The notes: generated by a model from the sequence alone, not told the origin. A DNA stretch of 7,508 nucleotides from Bacteroidota bacterium (GCA_003648455.1 QMPG01000145.1:1-7508); one strand, 5' to 3'; counted from the stretch's first letter, positions 1-6,899 are shown. Made by a program: numbers and translations.

Positions 1-37
1 AGATGGAGTCGTCAATTTTCAATGATACTGTTTTCAT
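1..37 (-). CDS. Start of a ribbon-helix-helix-like antitoxin gene (partial, runs off the left edge)
   Basis: Only the first 12 codons are in the window; they translate as MKTVSLKIDDSI. This beta-strand-like opening is typical of small ribbon-helix-helix (CopG/MetJ-like) antitoxins, in which the alternating residues of the first strand bind DNA as a dimer. The ATG at 37-35 is supported by a purine-rich AAAAGAAA stretch just upstream and by a well-formed Bacteroidota promoter at 58-89, which leaves a leader of about 15 nt. It would be the first gene of the next cassette, whose end box is at 111-120. A toxin gene downstream would be expected. The fragment is very short, so the family call is tentative, although a start of translation here is likely. 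Confidence 0.45.
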   Translation of the reverse strand, partial: MKTVSLKIDDSI

Positions 38-57
38 GATGTTTCTTTTAAATACCA

Positions 58-89
58 CAAAAGTATATAAAAAAAGTATATCTTCCAAA
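58..89 (-). promoter_or_regulatory. Bacteroidota promoter with overlapping direct repeats
   Basis: On the minus strand, TTTG (89-86) is followed after 20 nt by TACTTTTG (65-58). This is a complete match to the Bacteroidota -33 TTTG and -7 TAnnTTTG elements, with spacing inside the known range. The sequence ATATACTTT occurs twice (81-73 and 68-60), 13 bp apart, and one copy lies across the -7 box. That is the layout expected for an operator bound by the antitoxin encoded just downstream, but the regulatory role is inferred. Confidence 0.6.
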
Positions 90-113
90 TATTTTCAATT
101 TCTTTTGCATGCG

Positions 114-243
114 GCACAACGGTTTGAATATGGTGCGTGCCGCAGTTTGAAACGATTATTTTCAAATTACGACAAACTTTATTTTGTGTATTAACTTTCA
201 TATATACAGCTAATTGCGGCATGCGCTATATTTTTTGTTGGGC
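114..243 (-). repeat. attC-like palindromic site 1
   Basis: Outer boxes are GCACAAC (114-120) and GTTGGGC (237-243). The inner stem pairs 128-147 with 212-231: 20 pairs, 16 Watson-Crick and 4 G.T on the plus strand (132/227, 134/225, 137/222, 145/214). Spacers between boxes and stem are 7 nt (121-127) and 5 nt (232-236), and the loop is 148-211. The 5' arm is identical to that of site 3, and the 3' arms differ at only two bases. The 3' box matches the right-hand end of cassette A (1522-1530), so under the integron convention this site belongs to cassette A. Related to integron attC sites by layout; family membership is inferred. Confidence 0.75.
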
Positions 244-252
244 GGTCGTATT

Positions 253-381
253 TTATTTCTTCTTTGGAGGTGGTTTCGGTGGATTTTGCATCGTTGGGAC
301 ACTTCCCTTAATTTTCACACTATTACCACCTGGATTATTCTTCGGTACTGATTTTGGTGCTGATGTTACTTTCTTAGCCAT
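253..381 (-). CDS. Small Lys/Pro-rich basic protein, 42 residues
   Basis: The ATG at 381-379 opens a 42-codon frame ending in TAA at 255-253. The product is MAKKVTSAPKSVPKNNPGGN followed by SVKIKGSVPTMQNPPKPPPK and KK. It is strongly basic (about ten Lys and no Asp or Glu) and rich in Pro, Asn, Gly and Ser, so it is probably disordered. The last twelve residues are a tail of Pro and Lys. The gene starts 11 nt after the stop of the upstream membrane protein gene and ends 7 nt before the end box of the cassette, which fits the third gene of the operon. No membrane segment or signal peptide is seen. Such a peptide could bind nucleic acid, acidic lipid or the partner membrane proteins. I do not recognise a named family. 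Position in the operon, strand and composition support it as a real gene. Confidence 0.55.
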   Translation of the reverse strand: MAKKVTSAPKSVPKNNPGGNSVKIKGSVPTMQNPPKPPPKKK

Positions 382-392
382 GATTATTCGTT

Positions 393-884
393 TTATGAAT
401 GATAAGTATTAAAATATTGTCTTGTTTCTGTGTCTGCCTTAAGCTTTAATTTTTCCCGTTTTTTTATTCCCAGTTTATCATCTAAAGATTCTATTAATTG
501 ATGGTCAGTTGAGCGATAATTGAAAAATATTTTTGAGGCTTCTTTTTCCGTGATTTCAGATGAGTCAAAGTCAACCCAGAGTTTTTCTAGTTTATTGAAG
601 TATATTAAATAAAGCTCTCTCAATTTTGAAATATCCGCAACTTCTTTATCGCTTCTAATGATTTGATTTTCAATAAGACTTAAGATTTGAACTAATGCGA
701 TAAGAATTAAAGCTATCCATGCAATTGGTTGCCACAATTTCCAGCCAAGAATTCCGCTACCAGAAAACACCAAAGTAGCAATCTTAAAATACTTCTTCAA
801 TTGATATTGCAATGATATATATAAAGCTAAATACTTTTCGCCAAATTTTATTTGCACCATTTCGAACCAAATCTTTTCTCTCAT
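393..884 (-). CDS. Two-TM membrane protein with long charged helical tail (SLATT-like layout), unknown function
   Basis: I take the ATG at 884-882, giving 163 residues beginning MREKIWFEMV. The frame stays open to 962, but the extra 26 residues lie inside the end of the upstream gene, and the chosen ATG sits 5 nt after that gene's TAG (892-890). Two hydrophobic segments form a hairpin at about 33-50 and 53-72, around a short GWKLWQP turn. Residues 75-163 are charged and predicted helical (for example DKEVADISKLRELYLIYFNK). A membrane hairpin plus a cytoplasmic helical tail recalls SLATT-type 2TM proteins, which are thought to act as pore-forming effectors in nucleotide-signal defence systems. 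I see no sensor or nucleotide synthase next to it, so the resemblance is one of layout only. It is probably co-translated with its larger neighbour. Confidence 0.75.
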   Translation of the reverse strand: MREKIWFEMVQIKFGEKYLALYISLQYQLKKYFKIATLVFSGSGILGWKLWQPIAWIALILIALVQILSLIENQIIRSDKEVADISKLRELYLIYFNKLEKLWVDFDSSEITEKEASKIFFNYRSTDHQLIESLDDKLGIKKREKLKLKADTETRQYFNTYHS

Positions 885-889
885 ATTTT

Positions 890-1486
890 CTATATTACTG
901 AGAATCCAATAACTAATATTCCAATCACAAAAAACACAATTTGGATTTTGTGAGCTTTCCATGAAACCGCTCCAAGTATTTTCGAATTTCTTCTTAGTTC
1001 TTCAAATTGACTTGATACAGTACCATTATCAAAGTGAGTTTCATTTACAAATTCGATTTTACCAAAAACATTCTTTCTAAATGCTTTACAATAATTATCA
1101 TTCGATATGTCAATGATTTTGCTATTAATAAGCCCATCTTTACTTTTCTTTCTTTTTAGAAATCTTTTTCGAGTTAAAGCAAGGTGTCTTGTTAATCTAA
1201 AATCATAAAGCCTACTTAATATTGAAATAAACCCAAATAAAACTGATATAAATATTATAACTAGAGAAGAATAGTAAAATACAAGTGAACAATTTATATC
1301 TCCATCTTTTATATATTCAAATTCTGGGAATTTATTCCGATTTGTAACTAAGTAACCAAGAAGTCCAATACCTACGGTTGTGAATAAATTCAATGAATAT
1401 CCAAATTGATTAATAGCCTTATCAGTCCAAAAATTATTTCTAACTGTATATTCATCCAATTTATTTTTTAATTCTTCTTTCTCCAT
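890..1486 (-). CDS. Three-TM membrane protein, unknown function
   Basis: The product has 198 residues, from the ATG at 1486-1484. A charged N-terminus (MEKEELKNKLDEYTVRNNFW) is followed by hydrophobic segments at about 30-48 and 69-90, and by a third at about 178-198 that runs to the very C-terminus. The loop between the second and third segments is strongly basic at 97-117 (RLTRHLALTRKRFLKRKK), which by the positive-inside rule places it in the cytoplasm. No enzyme motif is visible. It is the first gene of cassette A, 33 nt inside the cassette start, and the next membrane protein gene begins 5 nt after its stop, so the two probably form a complex. The start is supported by the position just inside the cassette and by the lack of upstream coding space. 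Function unknown; a membrane-acting defence or toxin component is a guess from context. Confidence 0.75.
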   Translation of the reverse strand: MEKEELKNKLDEYTVRNNFWTDKAINQFGYSLNLFTTVGIGLLGYLVTNRNKFPEFEYIKDGDINCSLVFYYSSLVIIFISVLFGFISILSRLYDFRLTRHLALTRKRFLKRKKSKDGLINSKIIDISNDNYCKAFRKNVFGKIEFVNETHFDNGTVSSQFEELRRNSKILGAVSWKAHKIQIVFFVIGILVIGFSVI

Positions 1487-1522
1487 TAGGTTAAATGTTT
1501 TTGAGTAAGGGTTTTAATATGC

Positions 1523-1654
1523 CGCCCAACGTTTAAGCTATGAAACGTGGGGGATTGCATTCAGAAATCTAATGCGAAAGAATACAATTCTTTCCATGCA
1601 GGATTTGTCTTACGGACAAATTCTGCCCCCATGTTTTATAGCTATTGTTGGGTG
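1523..1654 (-). repeat. attC-like palindromic site 2, with a branched loop
   Basis: Outer boxes CCCAAC (1525-1530) and GTTGGG (1647-1652) pair perfectly; G1524.T1653 and C1523-G1654 extend this. The inner stem pairs 1536-1549 with 1630-1643, with G.T at 1542/1637 and 1547/1632, and continues as a run of Gs (1549-1553) against Cs (1626-1630). Spacers are 5 nt and 3 nt. The loop can itself fold into three hairpins: 1557-1561/1571-1575, 1576-1583/1587-1594, and 1598-1609/1615-1626. Its arms are unrelated in sequence to sites 1 and 3, but the plan is the same. The right box (GTTGGGTGC, 1647-1655) matches the far end of cassette B. Confidence 0.7.
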
Positions 1655-1682
1655 CTGGCCTTTTTCAATATCAACTAAATAG

Positions 1683-2723
1683 TTAACTTTCATCTTGGTA
1701 GTAAATTTTATAGAATTTCCTACCGTCTTTTTCAACTCCTTGTTCTATTAATTCTCTGTCACCGTGAATATAGATATGAAAATTCTTGTCAAGTTTCAAA
1801 ACACTTTTGAAAACTCGTGCTTGTTTTTTTACTGCTTGTGATGATATTTCAAAGCTGTCTGAAAGTTCTACTTCATTGTCTCGCCTGTAACTTTCATCAA
1901 AATTCCTGAATGAATTGATTACACTGCTATCCTGAAACACTTCTTTTTCAAAGTCGGTTTTATCAAATGTCTCATGAGTTTTAAAATAATCAACGGAGCG
2001 ATTTAACAAATCAATTTGATCTGCTTTGCTAACTTCAAAATCGTCATTTAGTTGTTTAGTAACGTAATCCTTGGTTATTGATAAAAAATCTTTTGTAAAG
2101 TGGTAGTTGTCTGAAGCAGGTCTAATATTTAAGAAATCATTTTTCCAATACTGTGTGTCTTTTGATTTATTAGAATCAATTATGCACACTTTAAATCCAT
2201 TACTCTCCTCCAAGTTGAATATTAGGCAACCCTTATCTAGTTTGTTGACATTAACTCCATTTTCGTGTCTAATACTAAAGTTATCTCTTACAGAATCAAA
2301 TTTTAAAAATACGTCCTTTTTTTCTGATTTGAAAAAACCTATTGCATCTGCTTTGACACCATCAAACAAACAGTTTTTGAAATAGCAAATACAAAATTCT
2401 CCCCCATTAATTTTGGGATGTGTGGATTTTTCATAAAGATGCTTTGAAATCTCAATAGATGATTCATAAAGAGTGTCGGAGTTTGTAAAAAGCCTTTTTA
2501 TGAAAACATAAATCTCATTTAAATCAAGCTCTGAAGGATGATAGAAGTTATATACCTCATTATTATTGAATGGCGACAAAAAATATTTTAATAGATAACT
2601 CTTTGTATCTTCTTCGGCAAATGAAATATTTTCATTTGATATTTTTATACCTTCATCCCTAAGCTTATTTCCAACTTGATGAACATAAATTTCATCAAGA
2701 ATAATTTGTGTAAAATCTATCAT
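1683..2723 (-). CDS. NdpA/YejK-like nucleoid-associated protein (NA37 family)
   Basis: The product has 346 residues, close to the roughly 335 of YejK/NdpA. Features of the NA37 family (PF04245) can be recognised: an opening ILDEIYVHQVGNKL (8-21), a LKYFLSPF segment (45-52) followed by YNFYHPSELDLNEIYVF, S-hydrophobic helices SSIEISKHLYEK (88-99), and the H-K-I-x-G-G-E core HPKINGGEFCICYF (102-115), then a beta-rich VKADAIGFFKSEKKDVFLKF. YejK binds DNA and associates with the nucleoid. Here it is the second gene of cassette B, and its ATG overlaps the TGA of the nuclease-like gene by four bases (ATGA), so it is translationally coupled. I infer a DNA-binding partner, specificity factor or guard for that nuclease. 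I have no evidence that it does housekeeping work. The family call rests on pattern recognition, not on a profile search. Confidence 0.7.
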   Translation of the reverse strand: MIDFTQIILDEIYVHQVGNKLRDEGIKISNENISFAEEDTKSYLLKYFLSPFNNNEVYNFYHPSELDLNEIYVFIKRLFTNSDTLYESSIEISKHLYEKSTHPKINGGEFCICYFKNCLFDGVKADAIGFFKSEKKDVFLKFDSVRDNFSIRHENGVNVNKLDKGCLIFNLEESNGFKVCIIDSNKSKDTQYWKNDFLNIRPASDNYHFTKDFLSITKDYVTKQLNDDFEVSKADQIDLLNRSVDYFKTHETFDKTDFEKEVFQDSSVINSFRNFDESYRRDNEVELSDSFEISSQAVKKQARVFKSVLKLDKNFHIYIHGDRELIEQGVEKDGRKFYKIYYQDES

Positions 2724-5410
2724 TCTATTATATTAAATTGTTTGAATTTTTCGAGCTTTAATTTCTCAATTTCTTTTGAAAGTTCATTTTCCAATTTTTC
2801 AATGTTGGAAAGAGATTTAACTTGATTTGTCTTTATTAAATAGGGTGCTGATTTGAAAACGCCATCAAATTCAAACTTATTCTTTAAGGCATCTGAGAAA
2901 TTATAAGTAACCTTGTAAAGGCCATTCTTGACATTGAGATAATCAAACTTATAAAGGACCTTCATTTCCTCTAGAAAAATGGATTCTTTTGCATTCTGTT
3001 CACTTAGTTCTGTTAGTGTTCTTAGTCCTTTTCCTTCAAAATTTATTACTAAATCTTTATCAACCTTATCTTTATATAGTTCAGGAATTTCTGTTTCTTC
3101 ATCAAATTTAAACTTTATAGACCGTATGTCTGCTTCTCTAAATAATATTGAAGAAGAAAAATTGCTAAAACTCAGTAGAAAATTAACTCTATCAGTATTT
3201 GAGCTAAAATTTTTAAACATAACTTTAATCTTATTCTCTTCAATAAAATCTACTCGTTTAAACTCTTCTTCAACTATTTTCAAGAGGCGATTTGCAATAT
3301 ATTTATCATCCCTAGTTACTGTGTTTTCTGTCACTACTATTAACTTATTATCTTTTTTCCTAACAACTAATTCGGATTTACCCCATTTTGTATTCACGGA
3401 TAAACTACTAGTAGGATCCTTAATTTCCGTTGTTAAACAAATTTTAAATTCATCTTTAGAATTTGGTATTGGTTCAAATTTAGCGTTTTCAGCATTGATG
3501 ATTTTAGTGTTTAGCCCCTCTGTTAAATTGTCAATGTTTAACTGAACTTTCTTGAAAACATTATCAAGATTGTCGTTTTGTTTTATATAATAAAAAGCAT
3601 CAGTGCTGTGAACTGTTTTCTCTTTTACATCAATGTAAGATTTAAAATCTTCAATTTCTTGAGGACTGAGAAGCAAAGAGGAAATCAAGTCAATTAATCT
3701 AACTTTATCTGCATTTTTGGTAAAAACTCCTTTTTTTGCTAGATAATATTTAAGGTCATTTGCCGTAATAGCATCAGTTTTGAGGAACGGCTTTAAAATG
3801 TCTCCATAAGGCAATATATTTATGAAGGCTTCATTTAAGTGTTCCGAATTTATTAATGATGTCTCTTTACTTTCGTCATAAGTTTCATTTTTACTAATTA
3901 TTACTTCAGTTTTAGCTAAAGAGTCTAATGCACTCAAGTCAATTCGATTATATTGCAAAATCTTTATTTTCTCGTCTAACAAATCTTCATTAAAAGAACG
4001 AATTATTTGAAGGGCTTCATTTCCATTTATATACTCGTTATAATCAGGAAAGAATAAGACATACTCATTTCCAAAACCACTCGTTAAACGAATTGTAAGC
4101 CAAATTAATTTCTTCAAGGTATCAGGAGAAAATGGGTCTGAACAAAATAGCAAAAAACTGATTTTGGATTTATCTTCTTTTACAATTGGAATAACAGATG
4201 AGTTAATGTATTGAACAGGTAGTTTTAATCCTCTTTGCCCGATTTTGTCAGGACTTTGATTTGCCTCAGTAATTGGATAGAAAAACTTTACAGGAACATC
4301 TTCCCTGTAATTTTTAGCAGTAGTAATACTGCTAATCAAAAAATTAGCCTTGTTGTTATCAATCAAAAAATAATTGACTTCATTATTAAGCAAATTCCGT
4401 TTATAGTTTTCTTTAGTTTGATGAATAAAATCACTCGTTACTTCATTATTATCTGTTGAAAGCCAAAATAAAAGGCTGTAATAATCAGTTGTATCAAATT
4501 TTCTTAAAGGAATTTTCTTCTTTTCTTTTAAGTCTGAGAAGATTAAGTCCGTGCAGTTTAAATACTTTGTTATTTCTGTTTTTGTGGTATTTGGATATTT
4601 TAATGAATGAATAGAGTTAACCATCACAAAATCTCCTGATTTATCTTTTAGTTTACTTTCAAAATCACCAATAAAATTTATTAAAAGAATTTCATTTTCA
4701 GAGGTTTTTTCATTAAAAACTTCAAGCTTATGATTCTCCCCAAATTGATGCCAACCAATTAATTCAAGTATTTTCTTTGCAACCCGATGGTTGAATGAAA
4801 CTTGTGGGGTTTCAGTTGGTGGTGCAAGTGAGGCAAATGGATTGGTTTCTATCTGGGTTTCAATAGCACTAATCCATTCTATTAATTTTCTATCAAAATC
4901 TTCCCTATTTATTTCGCTACCAATAATAGAACTTGTGCCAAACTCGAGTGTTAAAGCTTTTACAATAAGTTCACGTACTTGAGAAGAAATTTTTGGTTTG
5001 CCTTTTTTTTCATAGTATGCATCAATTTTGGTTGATGCTTGGTCAATCAAAACCTGCATATTTAGTGGTTTTGCTTCTCCAATTTTTACTTTTCCAATAT
5101 CCACTCTTTTGAGTAATTTCTCATCTACTGTTCCAATCAATAATAATTCATATTCCGTGGCATTAGGTGAATTAGATTCAAGTTCTTCACACCATTTCTT
5201 GGCGGCCATATACCTGATAACATTTTGAGATGATTTTACTTGAGTGAGTTTTATGTTATCTACTTCATATTTCCATTTTATATCTACTTTCTCTGATTCT
5301 TCCAATGGCTCTAATGTAACAGATAGCCACTTGTTATCTGATTCTAGGGCATCCAACAAACAAATGATTGTTTGGATTATGTAGCCTCTTATTCCTGCGT
5401 TACCTCCCAT
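2720..5410 (-). CDS. Large protein with Cap4/DUF4297-like nuclease N-terminus
   Basis: The product has 896 residues, from the ATG at 5410-5408 (MGGNAGIRGYIIQ). The first 190 or so residues resemble the Cap4/DUF4297 branch of PD-(D/E)xK nucleases: the opening R-G-Y-x-x-Q (8-13) followed by a leucine-rich helix, then an acidic residue D43 in KVDIKW and the Q57-V-K59 motif in LTQVKSSQN, which would be the metal-binding and catalytic core. Cap4 proteins cut double-stranded DNA in CBASS, and related domains open many antiviral proteins. Residues about 200-860 show no family I know. I see no Walker A motif, so it is not a STAND NTPase, and I see no SAVED signature. The end (about 868-894) is a Glu/Lys/Leu-rich likely coiled coil. 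It is first in cassette B and coupled to the NA37-like gene. The probable role is a DNA-degrading defence effector; the domain call is moderate and the function inferred. Confidence 0.7.
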   Translation of the reverse strand: MGGNAGIRGYIIQTIICLLDALESDNKWLSVTLEPLEESEKVDIKWKYEVDNIKLTQVKSSQNVIRYMAAKKWCEELESNSPNATEYELLLIGTVDEKLLKRVDIGKVKIGEAKPLNMQVLIDQASTKIDAYYEKKGKPKISSQVRELIVKALTLEFGTSSIIGSEINREDFDRKLIEWISAIETQIETNPFASLAPPTETPQVSFNHRVAKKILELIGWHQFGENHKLEVFNEKTSENEILLINFIGDFESKLKDKSGDFVMVNSIHSLKYPNTTKTEITKYLNCTDLIFSDLKEKKKIPLRKFDTTDYYSLLFWLSTDNNEVTSDFIHQTKENYKRNLLNNEVNYFLIDNNKANFLISSITTAKNYREDVPVKFFYPITEANQSPDKIGQRGLKLPVQYINSSVIPIVKEDKSKISFLLFCSDPFSPDTLKKLIWLTIRLTSGFGNEYVLFFPDYNEYINGNEALQIIRSFNEDLLDEKIKILQYNRIDLSALDSLAKTEVIISKNETYDESKETSLINSEHLNEAFINILPYGDILKPFLKTDAITANDLKYYLAKKGVFTKNADKVRLIDLISSLLLSPQEIEDFKSYIDVKEKTVHSTDAFYYIKQNDNLDNVFKKVQLNIDNLTEGLNTKIINAENAKFEPIPNSKDEFKICLTTEIKDPTSSLSVNTKWGKSELVVRKKDNKLIVVTENTVTRDDKYIANRLLKIVEEEFKRVDFIEENKIKVMFKNFSSNTDRVNFLLSFSNFSSSILFREADIRSIKFKFDEETEIPELYKDKVDKDLVINFEGKGLRTLTELSEQNAKESIFLEEMKVLYKFDYLNVKNGLYKVTYNFSDALKNKFEFDGVFKSAPYLIKTNQVKSLSNIEKLENELSKEIEKLKLEKFKQFNIIE

Positions 5411-5472
5411 GTTATTTGTGGTTTTGTTCTATTATTTTCTATTTATTAATTGAGTCGATATGTTGTCGGCTT

Positions 5473-5607
5473 GCACCCAACGGCTTTAATATGGTGCGTG
5501 CCGCAGTTTAAAGCTACTATCTTTCAATTTACAACAAATGTTTATTAAAGTTCTATTGTCCATATTTACAACTAATTACGGCATGCACTATATTTTTTGT
5601 TGTGTGC
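5473..5607 (-). repeat. attC-like palindromic site 3
   Basis: Outer boxes GCACCCAAC (5473-5481) and GTTGTGTGC (5599-5607) pair at eight of nine positions. The inner stem pairs 5489-5508 with 5574-5593: three G.T pairs on the plus strand (5493/5589, 5498/5584, 5506/5576), one C.A (5504/5578), and the rest Watson-Crick. Spacers are 7 nt and 5 nt, as in site 1, and the loop (5509-5573) aligns with that of site 1. The 5' arm is identical to site 1 over the whole stem. The outer boxes differ from site 1, as expected when each site takes part of its box from the neighbouring cassette. Confidence 0.75.
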
Positions 5608-5623
5608 CTGTGCCATCTATTAA

Positions 5624-6574
5624 TCATAATTCAATTTGTTCAACCTTTTTATATATCATGTTATGATATTCCTTTTTTAAATGTTCAGGAAGAAAACTCA
5701 ATTCAATAAATTGATGCCATTTAGGAATAACTTTTTTAAAACGCTTAAAGATATTCTCAAAAGCTTTCTTATCAATATGAAAAAGTTTTGTGGCATTTTC
5801 AAAATCAACTCTTCTAATTTTCTTTTTCTTCCCATTCAAGGTTAATGCAAGTTCTTCGTCATCTCCTTCTACCACTAATTCGGAAGCAACCAAGTCGTAG
5901 GCAGGACTTAGCCTGTAACCTGAGTCAGGGTCTTTAAATAGAGAGAAGTTTTTTAGATGCATATCGTTATTTCCTGTCAGAAAGCAAAATAAAACATCTT
6001 CAAAAAAATTAATAATATCAAGCATCGGAAATTCCGAATAACGGATAATTATTTTTCCTATTTGTTCATAAGAACCACGATATTTTGATTCGGTAAGTTT
6101 TCCGGTTAATTGACACATATCCTCCATATGAAATTTCTGTTTTCTTTTTCGGTCAATGCGTTTTGTCAGATATGATAATTCTCCGGATTTCAGCCTGATC
6201 AGTGTGTGAGGAACCGTTTGAATACCTGAGATCTGAGCGAGATGCATTGTTAAGTCTTCCAGTTCGGGCAAACTTGTATAGAAATCGCTAGGCGGTTTTA
6301 AAATATACTCTCCCCAAACGCCCATGATAGTCAGTTTTTTAGGAATATCTTCTTTTGTTATTTCTTTAAGTCCTAAAGACAATTTTGGTTGTACTCCAGT
6401 AACGGATAATTGTTCTTTAATAACTTGTTCTCCCAGTTCTAACATTTGATCAAGAGAATAATCCAGAATGGGTGGCTGTGGTGTACCAAATATTTTTTTA
6501 CTACATTTTGGGTGGAAATCACCGGTCCCGTCAGTAATTTTTCCGTAACAATATAAACAACGTGTATTACTCAT
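5624..6574 (-). CDS. HipT/HipA-type serine-threonine kinase toxin (C-terminal part of split HipA)
   Basis: With the ATG at 6574-6572 the product has 316 residues. HipA-type toxins are kinases that phosphorylate aminoacyl-tRNA synthetases and so halt translation (GltX for HipA, TrpS for HipT); the target here is unknown. Visible features: a zinc-knuckle-like C6-x2-C9 and H21-x2-C24; the Gly-rich loop L-S57-V-T59-G-V-Q-P-K, where HipA/HipT autophosphorylate; K93 in ILKPP as the likely ATP lysine; catalytic D204 in GNNDMHLKNFS; and the Mg-binding D227 in SPAYDLV. All catalytic residues look intact. An ATG at 6583 and a TTG at 6589 are alternative starts. I prefer 6574 because it gives an ATGAGTAA overlap of 8 nt with the previous gene and puts the CLYC motif near the N-terminus, as in related Bacteroidota proteins. 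It is last in the operon. Confidence 0.9.
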   Translation of the reverse strand: MSNTRCLYCYGKITDGTGDFHPKCSKKIFGTPQPPILDYSLDQMLELGEQVIKEQLSVTGVQPKLSLGLKEITKEDIPKKLTIMGVWGEYILKPPSDFYTSLPELEDLTMHLAQISGIQTVPHTLIRLKSGELSYLTKRIDRKRKQKFHMEDMCQLTGKLTESKYRGSYEQIGKIIIRYSEFPMLDIINFFEDVLFCFLTGNNDMHLKNFSLFKDPDSGYRLSPAYDLVASELVVEGDDEELALTLNGKKKKIRRVDFENATKLFHIDKKAFENIFKRFKKVIPKWHQFIELSFLPEHLKKEYHNMIYKKVEQIEL

Positions 6575-6899
6575 TATCTTCATTTTCAAAGGGGATAATA
6601 CTTACAGCACCTACGCAATCGTAGCATGTTGTCAAAAGTAATCCCATACGGTCACGACTATCCAGTTTCCAGTTTCTCTCAGCTATGTTCAATAACCATC
6701 CTTCTGGTATAAGTCCGTCAAAAAACGAAAACATAACCTGACTATGATATGCTTCCTGTTGTAAAGGCAATGTTAAACTCACAGGTTCGGGATTTTCTGA
6801 CGATAAATAATCTTTATTGTACTGAAAATGATAACCATTTTCATCTTCGGTCAAAGTACCCGCCCATTTGTCATGCATATATATTTTAGCTTTCCTCAT
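6567..6899 (-). CDS. HipS/HipN-like protein (N-terminal subdomain of split HipA)
   Basis: The product has 110 residues and matches the N-subdomain-1 of HipA (Couple_hipA type). It has a short beta-rich start (KAKIYMHDKWAGTL), then PEPVSLTLPL (38-47), FFDGLIPEGWLL (59-70), and the closing GLLLTTCYDCVGAVSIIP (86-103). In E. coli HipA this region is fused to the kinase. In the HipBST system of enteropathogenic E. coli it is a separate protein, HipS, which acts as the antitoxin of HipT. Gene order here is B-S-T as in that system. The start at 6899 overlaps the end of the hipB-like gene by 14 nt, and the stop overlaps the start of the kinase gene. These neat overlaps argue for a natural split, not a frameshift. 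Confidence 0.85.
   Translation of the reverse strand: MRKAKIYMHDKWAGTLTEDENGYHFQYNKDYLSSENPEPVSLTLPLQQEAYHSQVMFSFFDGLIPEGWLLNIAERNWKLDSRDRMGLLLTTCYDCVGAVSIIPFENEDNE

Larger units (their letters stand above)
120..1529 (-). mobile_element. Integron-like gene cassette A (two membrane proteins and a 42-residue protein)
   Basis: Using the integron convention of a cut between G and TT of the GTTRRRY box, this unit begins at 1529 and ends at 120, with site 1 at its 3' end. Its two ends carry exact 9 bp inverted copies, GTTGGGCGG at 237-245 and CCGCCCAAC at 1522-1530. The last stop codon (255-253) lies only 7 nt from that end box, so the genes fill the cassette. I see no clear promoter in the 33 nt between the cassette start and the first ATG. 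Transcription may come from an upstream cassette or from within site 2. No integrase is present, so mobility is not shown. Confidence 0.55.
1530..5480 (-). mobile_element. Integron-like gene cassette B (nuclease-like protein plus NA37-like protein)
   Basis: This unit is bounded by GTTGGGTGC at 1647-1655 and its exact inverted copy GCACCCAAC at 5473-5481, with site 2 at its 3' end. At nearly 4 kb it is long for an integron cassette. It holds two overlapping genes, a 62 nt leader before the first ATG and 27 nt after the last stop. I find no complete TAnnTTTG promoter in the leader. The nearest candidate is TTTG-N18-TAGCTTTA inside the loop of site 3 (5538-5509), one base short of consensus. Confidence 0.55.

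Noticed and set aside
137..412. Plus-strand frame of 91 codons over site 1 and the cassette A end
   Set aside because: It runs through the palindrome and opposite the small Lys/Pro-rich gene; its Phe/Gly-rich text is the antisense of Lys/Pro codons.
885..962. Upstream extension of the 163-residue membrane protein to an ATG at 962
   Set aside because: It would overlap the end of the preceding gene by about 70 nt, and a better ATG lies 5 nt after that gene's stop.
1523..1654. Site 2 as a riboswitch or tRNA-like RNA
   Set aside because: The G.T bias favours folding of the antisense strand, and the site has the same box plan as the other cassette borders.
2107..5228. Several plus-strand open frames within cassette B
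   Set aside because: All are shadows opposite the two large minus-strand genes, with no recognisable protein features.
2720..5410. STAND/AAA ATPase or helicase in the large protein
   Set aside because: I could find no Walker A motif or helicase motifs in the 896 residues.
6567..6899. Split HipA as a frameshifted single gene
   Set aside because: The parts have proper stops and starts with short overlaps, the kinase part has its own N-terminal knuckle, and split HipS/HipT systems are known.
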